Positions 11,958 to 23,900 of a stretch of 64,000 nt of DNA are shown piece after piece. Source of the DNA: Misgurnus anguillicaudatus (Eukaryota; Chordata; Actinopteri; Cypriniformes; Cobitidae). The stretch spans positions 39,362,001-39,426,000 of the forward strand of contig NC_073353.2 in the NCBI RefSeq assembly GCF_027580225.2, in the 5' to 3' direction. Below the pieces are notes generated by a model. That model did not search any database, was not told the DNA's origin, and was given only the letters and a program-made list of their open reading frames with translations. The first letter of the stretch is position 1. The number at the start of each line of letters is the position of its first letter. The position numbers were made by a program, and so were the translations under genes.

Positions 11958-14900
11958 GTTAGTTAATGTTATATAAACACGAGCTAATGCAATGTTAATG
12001 CATCATTATCCTGTGATGAATAATGTCTAGGTTTACCCTTTATTCTGATGATTACCTTTAGACATTCTGTTGGCTTATGCCGAGTTCAAACTGCATGATT
12101 TTTAAACTAGTCGGGTCACAGATGTTTTCACACTGCGTGATTATCTGGGGAAGCGTTCAGTCGCAGCTGTTTCAGACTGAATGATGAATTGGGGACAGGG
12201 CTTCTCATACTGCATGACTTTACCGTAGGAAAAATCGCCAACAACTTTGTCCCGGTCCGCAAACTACGTCTCACAACCAAACGCAGGCGAGAAGTGATGC
12301 GAAGGATACAATGCAAGACCGCAATTCTCACGTGAGACTGGAATTCTTAATAAAAATAGTAGCCCGCAAGAAGCTTACCATACAAATTGCATATGTGATC
12401 ATTTGCAGCAGAAAGAAGAAGAAATAAATATTATGAAGGAGGAAATGTTTGGAGAGACTCCCCGAACTGTATGTTGCTCTCTCATTGGCTGTAGGTCATC
12501 GCCAATGTTATTATCAGACAAATCGCTTAGGTTACTCACGTAACCCCGGTTCCCTGAAATAACGGGAACGAGCATTGCGTCAGTTGCTGACGCTATGGGG
12601 GAAACTCCTGTTTACTCCGCGATTGAAGCCTATTGGTTAACGTCTGTAAAAGTTACAGACCTATGGCTTTCGAGCCCACGAAAGTGGCGGGACTATGCCC
12701 TATAATAGTCTGAAAAAGAGCACCATAACTCACTTGCATTCGACTGAAGCGCGTAGCCGAATGAAGCTCGCTGCGTAGGCGTTTGTAGCACGGCCAACTA
12801 CGCAATGCTCGTTCCCGTTATGTCAGGGAACCGAGGTTACGTGAGTAACCTAAGCGTTCCCTTTGCAATACGGTTCACTTCGCATTGCGTCAGTTGGTGA
12901 CGCTATGGGGGAACGTAATCCCATCACTGAAGTGCCTTACCGGAGAGACACTGTATGTGGCCCTATATCCGGCATATTCACAGCTTTAAAGCAAAAGTGT
13001 AAGCACCATATAAAATGTTAACGCGCATACAGTGGGGTTTTAAGCGCACCGGGAAGCACATAACATAGCACAAGACGGCGAGATCACAGAGCGTGCCGCG
13101 GGTGTGCAAGAATAAGTAAGTCCAGAGTCACGTTGGTGAGCTCGCTGAGCGCACCCCGATGTACACATTAAACGTCTACTTAGTAAGTGATCTGCGAGGC
13201 TCACGAACGGCCGATCTGACTATAATATGCGGCAGAACAGTTCGTAACGTGGGATTATACAGATACCACAATAGTGTGAACCCAGGTGAGCACCTTTTAA
13301 TGCAACAAACCCCAGTAGCGCGCAAGGCAGGGATGTCGAAGCTGTAAAATTAACAACGTGGATGGCGAGGACCAGCCGGCCGTGTCACAAATGTCAAAAT
13401 GAGAAACCTCTTAGACTATGCCCGAGGTAAAGCTAATCCACACATGGAGTAGGTTTAACCACGAGTGAGCATCATTGTTAAGGGAGGTGATAACTTCAAC
13501 GATCCATAAATAACCTGTGTTGACAGGTGCCCAAGTGAGTGATCTGTGAAGCAGTTTTTCCGCTACGATACTGACGGTGCAAGCGAGCAGGGTCTTATGG
13601 CTGTTATTTTCTCTTCCTAGAGAGACGGCGGCCTCAGACTTTTTCAGGCAGGTGATAACTTCAACGATCCATAAATAACCTGTGTTGATAGGTGCCCAAG
13701 TGAGTGATCTGTGAAGCAGACGAACAGCTGATCGTCTGATGTATGTCAGATGTATCTGTCATTCAGGACCTTGGACAGTTCCAGACAGCCGCCGTGCACG
13801 AGCCTCTGTAGTGAGGAGAAAAGTGTTCCACAACAAAATTCATGGGGGTTTACACTTTTTGCTGTCACCAGACAGTGATAGATCAAACTTTGCATAAGGA
13901 TGCCTCGCGAAAGCGGTCCTAGCAGCTCGTGTCAACGTGTCATAAGGCATGTAGGTCATGTCTCACGGATGCAATCTCCACACGCCCGTCGTAACGGGGT
14001 TATATGTCTGCATCTTGGTTGTTTAAGCACGAGATGCGTATCACTCTGATTGAACATAGCTTATAAAAGCGATGCAATGAGCTTATAAAGGAGATGACTC
14101 GTCAGCTTGTACAGGGGGCGAAAACTCAGCCTGGCTCGGTGAATAATGAAACCACCACAGTTTGCTCGACCGCATTATCACAATAACACGGTCGAGAGTG
14201 CTGCAGTGCTTAAATCACCCCCTTAAATGGACTGTATGTACAGTACAAGGTGATTGATATGAGACAAACGGGCATTCTGGTGTTAAGCTCGCTTTCCGAG
14301 CGTCATAAACGAAACTCATTGTGGCGGGTAGCAAGCTCACTTGAGGTTGATATTACCCTTAATTTCTCCGAGTATTGAAGTGGAGCGTAGGTGTGAGCGT
14401 CTTCAGATCCACTGATATAAACCAGCCATATGGCCGAAAAACATCATAAACCGCTTGGCTGTAAGCCTTTGAGTGGCCGTCCGGAGAGGGCGCGATTCAA
14501 ACGCTTGGGGCCATGAAAAAGTCTGAGGCCGCCGTCTCTCTAGGAAGAGAAAATAACAGCCATAAGACCCTTTTCGCTTGCACCGTCAGTATCGTAGTGG
14601 AAAAACTGAGGTGGGCTGCGAGCGAATTTCAACTAGAAAGCGTCTGAATTATGGTTTAGAATCCAGCCCGGTGTCCCAGGAATGGATCGCCAAACCGGAG
14701 TTTGACGGCGAGCGTTGATACAATTATGGACGGCGGGCCGTGTGTGCGTATATTGACTGCTTGTCGGTAAGGCAAAAATGTGTTTAGAAACACCATACAG
14801 CCGTGGGGGGTCAATACACAGTATAGTAAGCACGGAAATTGCTCTTAGACAGGAATTCAATACTGTTCGCCACTACAGTGAGGTCGCATAACCGACAGTA

Positions 14901-17900
14901 TTACATGTGTATGTATCTGGATGAACAGAGCACACAAAAAAACATTTCAGGGCAGTCCAGCCGAGGCGCGACTTAACCCTTCCTCTCCCAGACAGTCTGT
15001 TCTCTGTCGACGCAGCTGTGCTGCAAGTGAGATCAGAGCTTTGCCGTTCAGGTGCACGAGCCTCAGTAGTCACAGTGACCCGAACGGCTCACGGAGCAGA
15101 GCAGTATGTCTAGGTGGTTTGATGTCAGACTGGACCCATCACCCAGAGAGGAAGTCTGCCGTGAGGCCGGCGGTTTTGCCGTTTATTAAAAGGGCAGAAA
15201 AACCGGCGTATATAAGAAATGTACCAATATTCAGCGCACTGATAAAGGACGGGACTGAATAAAGGGAGGTGTTCGGGCCTCAGCATATTATAAAACAAAT
15301 TCGTTCTGCCTCTGATTTCGTCTAAGCCAGAGAGAAATGACAGGGCAGACGAATAGTGAGCTCTCCCGAAGTGAGACAGACTCAGGCCGGTTAGGCTCTT
15401 ATAATAAGTGTTCTTAGTGCTCCAATAGCGGCGTGTTCGCCCTATCGAGCAGACGAATGAGATTGTGCCGCTCCAGAAGGGGAGGAGCATGAAGCTCTGT
15501 AATCGCTAAACACTAGACAGCTGTACTTAGAGGCAAGGAGCCGTAAGACCGCGTGCTAACTCTTAGAAGCAGCTAAAGAGACCTCGCCACTGCGAAGGGA
15601 GGAGCGAGGGACTCCACAAGCGTAGAGCACGAGTGGCTGTGTTATGACAGAGAACAGGGGCCGACCCGCCCGTGTTTGCTTGTCCTATGCATCTATCTTA
15701 GTTCTACGGCTCCGCCGTTTGTTCATCTCAACAAGAGAGGAACAGCAGAGGGGAGCATGTAACACAGATAGAACAGCCATGCATCGTATGAGCGGTCATT
15801 ACCCGGCGATGCACTCGGAGGGAATTCATAGGAGCGTGCCAGAGATCTCGCCATTGACTGTGGGAGAAGCGAGGGACTCTGTGAGTGTAAAGCATGAACA
15901 GTTGCGTTGTGACGGAACACAGGGGGGAAAAAACTCACTTTTTTGTCTCAGCGAGAGAGGAACAGCAGGGGGAGCACGAAACATGGATAGGACAACCGTG
16001 CATATGAGAGCAGTCTCGGCGTGGGAGGTCCCAGATGGCGACGCGCTCTGAGGAAATTCATAGCAGAGAGGCTCACTCGAGCCGACCATAGGTCTGTAAT
16101 TTTTACAGACGTTAACCAATAGGCTTCAATCGCGGAGTAAACAGGAGTTTCCCCCATATTGCCTGTAACTGATGCAATGCGAAGTGAACGGTATTGAAAG
16201 GGAACACATTTTACACGCCATGATTGATTTTGAATCCCCGACAGGTCCAGATATTTAGCATGTCAAATATTTCTCAGATGTTAGCAACTCGTCGGCGATT
16301 CTCTCTTTTCACACTGTGTGATTGTCAGTCGCGTGCATGATTTTCGATTTGCCTGTGATTTTCAAACCAAATAACTGCTCGTCTTTAGTTATTATAGACC
16401 GTAATAAATCAAATGTTTTCTCTATTGTTCATCCAGTGGCTCTTCACAGACGTCTGAGATAAAACCTCTGAACTGTGGATCTCGCCTCATGAAATTCTTT
16501 CATTCACCTCAAGTGAAGTTTTACTGGAATATCGCCTCTTATTTTGGTTTCCTGTGGCTCTTTGCCGTGGTGCTGATGATCGATTTCCAGACTTTTCCAT
16601 CATGGAGAGAACTTCTGCTGTACGTCTGGCTGGGGTCACTGGTGTGTGAGGAGGTTAGACAGGTGAGATATCTCCGTCTGTCTGTCTATTTGTCTCTTGT
16701 TTTTATTACAAATACCTAAAAATTCTTAAAGGGACACTCTACTTTTTTGAAAATATGCTCATTTTCCGGATCCCCTAGAGCAGTGGTTCCCAAACTTTTT
16801 CAGCGTGTGCTCCCCCTTGTGTACGGTGCATTCCTTCCCGGCCCCCCAAAGAAAATTTGTGACAAAAAACTGTTCTAAAACTCAACATTTTAATAAAAAA
16901 AACATTAAATTATACAAAAAAAGTAGTGCTTTTGGTTAGTAGCATATTTTTTTAGGTTTAATTACACAGACTAAATGATAAATTAATGTATTTCATAAAA
17001 TTTCATAAAACTGGGGCCCCCCTGGCACCATCTCGTGGCCCCCCTTGGGGCCCCGGCTCCCAGTTTGAAACCACTGCGCTAGAGCAGGGGTGGGCATTAC
17101 TGGTCTTGGAGGGCCACAGTCCTGCAGAGTTTAGCTCCAACCCCATCAAACACACGTTAAAAATCTAATTGAAGTGTTTAGGATTGCTTGGAAATGACAT
17201 TCAGGTGTGTTAGGGTTTAGGGTTGGAGCTAAACCTTGCAGTACTGTGGCCCTCCAGGACCAGGAGTGCCCACCCCTGCCCTAGAGTAAACATTTGATTT
17301 TTACCGTTTTGAAATCCATTCTGTTGATCTCCGGATCTGACGGTACCACTTTTAGCATAGCTAGAACAGCTAGACAGTCCATTGAATCTTATTAGTCCAT
17401 TAGCATTGCACCGAAAAAATAACCAAAGAGTTTCGATATTTTTCCTATTTAAAAATTGACTCTTCTGTAGTAACATTGTGTACTAAGACCGACAGAAAAT
17501 TAAAAGTTGTGTTTTTCTATGCAGATATGGCTAGGACTATAATCAAGCAAAAAAAAAAAATCAAAGGGGTAAGAAAATTTAGTTTGGATTTTTAATTAAG
17601 TGTTTAAGAAAAAAGTAAACTTATTTCAAGATTTTTTTCTTACCACATTGGCAGTTTTTTTTTTTTTTTTTGCTTGTTTTAAGCACATAGATTGGACATC
17701 TATTGGAGTGCTATAGATGTCCAATCACAGGAAGGTAAAAGGGAAGTCAGATTCTAATACTCCGAAAACCAACCAACAAAAAAAATCAGAAGAACTAACA
17801 AAGAGTAAAATGTGGTAAAATCAGTCAACCTTTCTCTATAATAATAAAATATGAATTGAATGTAAATAGTTAGAATATAGACATATAAGTGTGTTTGATT

Positions 17901-20900
17901 TAAAATATGGTGTCATTGTTATTATGTTGGTGGTGTATGTTGGACTGATAGATTTAAACACTTAAATGATTCACAGCTTTATCACGACTTTGATGGCTCT
18001 GGTTTTCGTAAGAAAGCAAAGATGTATATCAAAGATGTGTGGAACATTCTGGATGTGCTGTCAATTGTGCTGTTCATCGCCGGCCTGGTATGCAGGTAAA
18101 GTCAATACAGTTAAGGTCTTTACAGTAAAAATAAGATTAATGACACTGAAGTGAAGATACTGTACTGTAAATATGAGTATTTTATTTTGTATCCCGCAGG
18201 CTGAACACCTCAGACACTTTGTTCTACATTGGTAAAGTTATTCTGTGCATTGACTTCATTATATTCTGCCTGAGACTGATGGCCATCTTTACTATCAGTC
18301 GAACCCTGGGACCCAAAATCATCATTGTCAGGAGAATGGTGGGTTTCATCACATCCATTTATTCTATTCACATCAACACGGTTTATGATTTGAGAGGGGA
18401 TGAGATTTACTGTAGCTTTATGAACTGGCACAGATAAACAAACACAATTGATCACGTGACGCTACACTTTTATTTGTCAGTGATACTTATTGAATGTTTA
18501 TTTGGAAACTAACTATGGAAACTACAATCACCGTGAGGTAAAAGGGAAGTCTAATACTCCAAAAAACAAACAAAAACAGAAGAACTAACAAAGAGTAAAA
18601 TGTTGCTGCGTCACAGCTGATGCATAACTTTAAAGTCCATGTAAAGTCAATCTTGAAAATGTTTCTACATTTTAGAAATGTATTCAGGGGCGGTTCTAGA
18701 CCCTTTTTAGGGGGGCTTCAGCCACCCTGTCTGTCATTTTAGCCACCCTAAAATTAGTCTTAATATTTCTACCAAACTATCAAATATATATATATTGAAG
18801 TTTTGTTTATTTTTAAATACTGTACAATTTATTCGAAGATAATAATTAAAATTAAAGCTGCAAGCAGCGATGGAAGGGCCCTCGCATGCACGTGCACCGC
18901 TACCCTATGGCATTAGTAAAGCAGTGAACCAGGGGCATACGAATTAAAGTGGGTAAATATAGGTGGATATTCAAAGGAAAATTGATGTGCCACACCGCCT
19001 GTGTGCAGCAGGTGGCGCTATGACTGTACCTGATTATTATTATATTGACGTGTTCAGGACGGGACCCTTAACAAACGTGTGAAGTCTGGGGCAGGTCGAA
19101 CAATGTATGTCTGAATTACAACAGCTTCCTGTTTCATGGTGAAACACCACACTTTGCCAGGCCGCCACGGACACGCCCTTAAACACAACACTCGCACTGA
19201 TATATTTTAAGATATGACAGAGCAAGTTGTTTTCGGTCACGAAAACACTAACATTTAAGTTAGTCTAGAACTAGGCTTAAGCCCTGTCTCGGAAACCGCC
19301 CCCAAGAGTTCTGATCTTTGATGGGCATAGGGATTATCACGTTTTATTGGAGCTAGACCGGACACATTCAACCGCATATGCGTCTGTGCGTACAGAAAAT
19401 TGCTCACTTTAGTGCCTTTTTGTGGTTAAATTGTTTAAAATCACTTAAGTGTTAACATTTGCAAGCCTTTGAAACACGTGCAAATCATCAACTTTCACTC
19501 TATTTAAATTTGAATATTAATTTGCGAATCGCATCCAAGTCGAACTGTGGGTCTTGATCTGTACGGATCACGGATCCACTGTGATCCGTTAAACCACTAA
19601 TTAGTATTAAAAAACAAACATCTTGATGTATACTGCTTGTGGACAGCATGCTAATTGCTATAAGCTAGCGGGAGGTCCGCGTATCTTGGGAAAGTGACTT
19701 GGGGGTACGTTATGCTCGTCGGAAAAGCCGGGTCGGTAAGGCCCAGTCTTGGTTAGTTTGGCAAAACACTATTACTTAGTAAGTTCATGTAGAATTGTAA
19801 AATAAAGCAGTTAAATATTTATTTTAACTTTCGAAAAGTACGGTAGCTGGTCACTGGCTTTGCAGGAGAAACCACGATTAGCCACCTTGTCGTTCTTATT
19901 GGCAAATGACTGCTAAAACACACACACAAGATCACCCCCTCGACGTGCACCAATTCGTGGGCGGGATAATGTCAGTTTTTTTAACGCTGCTAACAATTTC
20001 TATATAAGCCTACTGTCTACAAACATTAATATTAACATTACTATACATCGTTTAAAAGGTCTACGGACTTAGCATCAGTGTATGGTCTCTGTTTTGAGAT
20101 ACAGATGCTCTAGCATCATAAATGTAGTATTTTGTGACAGAAGATGACAACATGCAGAATATAAACGTGACTTCTTACCTTTTGTGTTGATATAACAATC
20201 ACAAATCGAATCCAGTCTGTTTCAGATGTGTGAATAATCCATGAAAACCGTCCAATAAAATACATCCAATGACCATTTTGGTCCACAAATGCGTATAATC
20301 CGTGAAATATAGATATATATAGTCTGTTGTTTACATCAGATTTCGCATGAACTTCTTGTAATAGAATATAATGTACAGTCTGATGACTATTTACGTCGTT
20401 AACACTGTATATGAGATTACACTTTAGGTTCCGGTAAACACATAAACAAACATTAAAACTTTGTTTTTGAAAGTAGGCGGGAGTATAATACATAATATAC
20501 AAATAGCGCTGTTATTTCCGTGAGACACGATAACAGTATAGAGGATATCAGCGAAGTGACTGCTCTGCTCTCTGTAGCTACCTGGTGGGTGGAGACCTGC
20601 GAGTGGGGTGGTGGGCGGGAAAATTCAAACAGAATGTGACGACAAGGCTAGTTACGTCACAACAGAGCTGATTTTGAAACCGTGCAATGTGAGACTCAAG
20701 GCAGAGGACATTCAGAAACATGTATCTCACTCAAAACAGCATGGATGGATTTTTTTCCAAGTTTGTATGCGTGTGGAAGCACCAGAGACACAACAGAACA
20801 CCACAAAATCCAGAAAAAGTGAGTTTTTCATAATATGGGCACTTTAAACAATTGATTTTTGCAGATTTGGAATCCATTCAGCTGATCTCCAGGGGCCTCA

Positions 20901-23900
20901 TTTATAAAACTGTGTGTAGGATCCTTACTAAAATCTACGTATGCCCAAAAGCCAAAAATGGCATGTGGCAAAAAATATTAAAATACAAATTCTGTATTTT
21001 ACACTTCAAGCTCTGTTTTTAGATTGTTTATGATGAAATAGAACGGTTTTGACTGAAATTTCGACATATGCGGCTGCTCCGAGAATTTTCTCAACCTCTA
21101 CAATGGCTGTATAGGTGCACTGGAACAATCCTTCCTAAAATGCATTAAACTTTCATTTACAAAGACGTGAAACTCAGCGAGTGGTCAGGGGTGTTCACTG
21201 ATATGATCACACAAAAATCGCTGCAAAAGACGCATTTCAACAGGTTTTATCTGAGTTTTTGACCAACTCCATTGACTTGTATTAGATGTGCTGTGAGGTA
21301 CAGTATTACTCCGCCCCCGGGAACCTTGTTTGTATTCTTTGCAGTTGGCAAAGGTGGATTATCGCCACCAACTGGGCTGGAGTGTCTATTATTCAAGCTC
21401 TCAGCGGAAGAATGTACGGGTGTGAGGCGTTTGGAAAAATAGGTCCACAAGTTAACAACAAATGCTCAACAAATGCTAAAACAGCTGTTGGAAAGCATCT
21501 TTTGCAGCCATTTTTGTGTGATCATATCAGTGAACACCTCTGACCACTCGGTGAGTTTCACATCTTTGTAAACGAAAGTTTAATGCATTTTAGGAAGGAT
21601 TGTTCCAGTACACAATACTCCTATTGTAGAGGTGGAAGGTGATACAACAAACACCCGAAAATTCTCGGGGCAGCCGCATATGCCCAAATTTCAGTCAAAA
21701 CTGTTCTATTTCATCATAAACAATCTGAAAACAGGGCTTTAAGTGTAAAATACCGAACTTGCCCTTTAAGACTTATAAAATAAAGCAATGTTCCCTTTAT
21801 AAATCACAGATCACCTGCAAGTATGCGTACGTAAATCATCTTCGTATTCCGCAACGCAAGCCAATTCTCCCATTAAGTTTGTTTTTGTATAGATCACAAC
21901 CTTTGCGTGGAAACTGGCGTACACACGTTTCCAGCCCATCACGCTTTATAAATGAGGCCCCAGGTCTGGGAGTGATATTACAACCGAAACTAGTGCCCTT
22001 GGAAACTCTACAGCAGCAAAGTCCTTGATTATTACACCAGAATGAGAGTATAGTTCCTAGCCATATTGGCCTAGAAAATTGAATCGCAAATTTTAAATTT
22101 CTGTCAGTCTTAGTACACGATGTAACTACAGAAGAGTCACATTTTAAATAGGAAAAATTTAGAAAATCTATGGTTATTTTTGAGCTTGATGCTAATGGTC
22201 TTATAAGATTCAATAGATTATGCTAAGCTATGCTAAAAGTGGTAGCGCCAGACCCGAAGATCAGCTGAATGGATTCAAAAACGGTAAGAATCAAATGTTT
22301 ACCTCTAGGGGAGCTGGAAAATTAGCATATTTTCAAAAAAGTGGAGTGTCCATTTAATATCTGAATTCACAGGGATTTTATAAACTAGACCCAACCAAAA
22401 ACCCACAGGTCGAGGTCTGTTTCATAGTAAAGGTCAGACAAACAACACTGACATTGGTTTTGTATAATATGACGACTTTTAAGAGCCATTTCACCGGTAG
22501 AAACATTAATCTATATTGAAAGTGGGTCATATTTGTAGTCGAAATGTAACTACATGCCTATTTGACCGAGAAAAGACAGAACGTGACTTTAGGGTGCATT
22601 TGTATGGAAAACTACAACTGTCACAATGCACTACAATGCACAGCTCTGCAAGCCAATCCCACTAATCCAGTACACCGCTCAGCTGTATGCTATTGTGTAC
22701 ATAAATGCCACGTTAGTATAAGAAAGAAAATAGAAACACTCACTTTATAGTCAGACGTCTTTTTATCCCTGCAGGCTTTGGCTGTCGCTTCCAGTTTAGG
22801 ATTTTAAAATATGTATCCAGGACGCTGCTGTCCATATGGTATGAAGCTTGGGTGTTTGGTAGAGGTCTACACGGAAGACCCCGTGACCCGACCCGTGACC
22901 ACGGGTTCACGTCTATATTTTAACTGATAAGCCGGGTCTTGGTCCTAATCTATTACTTCTGGTTCTGGGTCTGTTTAACAATGTGGGTAATACCCGAGGT
23001 CGATCGGACTCGGAGAAAACACACTCACATTTAAATAAAATATTTCAAAAACAGCAACAAAAACTTAGATGAAATGTTGCATACATTTTTTGTGCTCTTG
23101 TAATGTTTCTCTGGCTACCAGTCAGGAGCTTCTGCAGTGAGACGCAATGGCTTTACCTTTGACAATTGGCTCTTTTATTTAGAAGGCAGGACCTATTCCG
23201 CCGTACCGCGCATTTTGCACTGACTTCTCTCATTTTTATAATAATATTATAAATTGACCATCTTGCTGTTATATCCAAAGTTTTCGCGACTCTGCTCAAA
23301 GAGCACAGAGATGATAGCAAAGAAGTAAAGCTAACGAAACCAGCCATGGCACTGAATGAGCAATCGTTATTTTAATCCAAATGGGCAAACATTATTAAGC
23401 AAGTTGTTATTAATCACCATGACTGTAAAGTGGACTTTTAAAGCTGGAATAAGCATTAAACATTTCAATCGTCAAGAGAGGAATAACATGATGGAACTTT
23501 CTTGGAAATAAGGATTGTGCATCAGACAGTCAGGTACAAGGAGGAAGACGACTAACTTATATGGGTAAGACAAAAAGTTCCATTTTCGCTACTTGCGTAG
23601 TTTATTGACATATTAATAACATTTAGATAAAAAATATTTGCCGGTCGGGTCTGTGTCTTCCCGGACGGGTTCGGGTCCAGATTTTAAATAATAGATGGGT
23701 CCGCGTCGGATCCGGGTCCAGCTTTTAAATAATAGACAGGTCCGGGTCGTTCCGGGTCCAGCTTTCAAAACAACAGACGGGTCCTGGTCAGTTCAGTGTA
23801 GCACATTTACGGGTCTGATCGGGCTCGGGTAGGAATTTTTGGACCCGTGTAGACCTCTAGTGTTTGGTTCACCACACAAATGAATTGTGTCGTAGGAGCA

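Larger units (their letters stand above)
12534..16205 (-). mobile_element. Second DIRS-like element, no coding capacity
   Basis: Left end 12534-12720 and right end 16055-16205 are inverted copies: GGGGGAAACTCCTGTTTACT, CCGCGATTGAAGCCTATTGG, TTAACGTCTGTAAAA. An internal complementary region at 12800-12915 (GTTCCCTTTGCAATACGGTT, CACTTCGCATTGCGTCAG) matches the right terminus, giving the same architecture as the 5905-10545 element. Between 12920 and 16050 I recognise no gag, RT, RNase H or recombinase motif, so it is probably a non-autonomous derivative with unrelated or highly decayed filling. Confidence 0.75.
20850..22360. mobile_element. MITE carrying a nested MITE stack (outer element)
   Basis: Outer left GGAATCCATTCAGCTGATCTCC near 20870 answers outer right GATCAGCTGAATGGATTC near 22260 as inverted repeat. 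A partial copy of the same family lies around 17281-17530 (AACATTTGATTTTTACCGTT, CATTGAATCTTATTAG). It is interrupted by the element at 20892-21961. Confidence 0.7.

Noticed and set aside
12128..12331. 67-codon minus-strand frame
   Set aside because: It lies within a dispersed repeat; no start context or similarity.
15125..16157. Several 70-135 codon frames in the second DIRS-like element
   Set aside because: I looked for RT, RNase H and recombinase motifs and found none; they overlap on both strands and include the terminal repeat.
18210..18455. 81-codon minus-strand frame
   Set aside because: It is the complement of trpm2 exon 7 and neighbouring intron.
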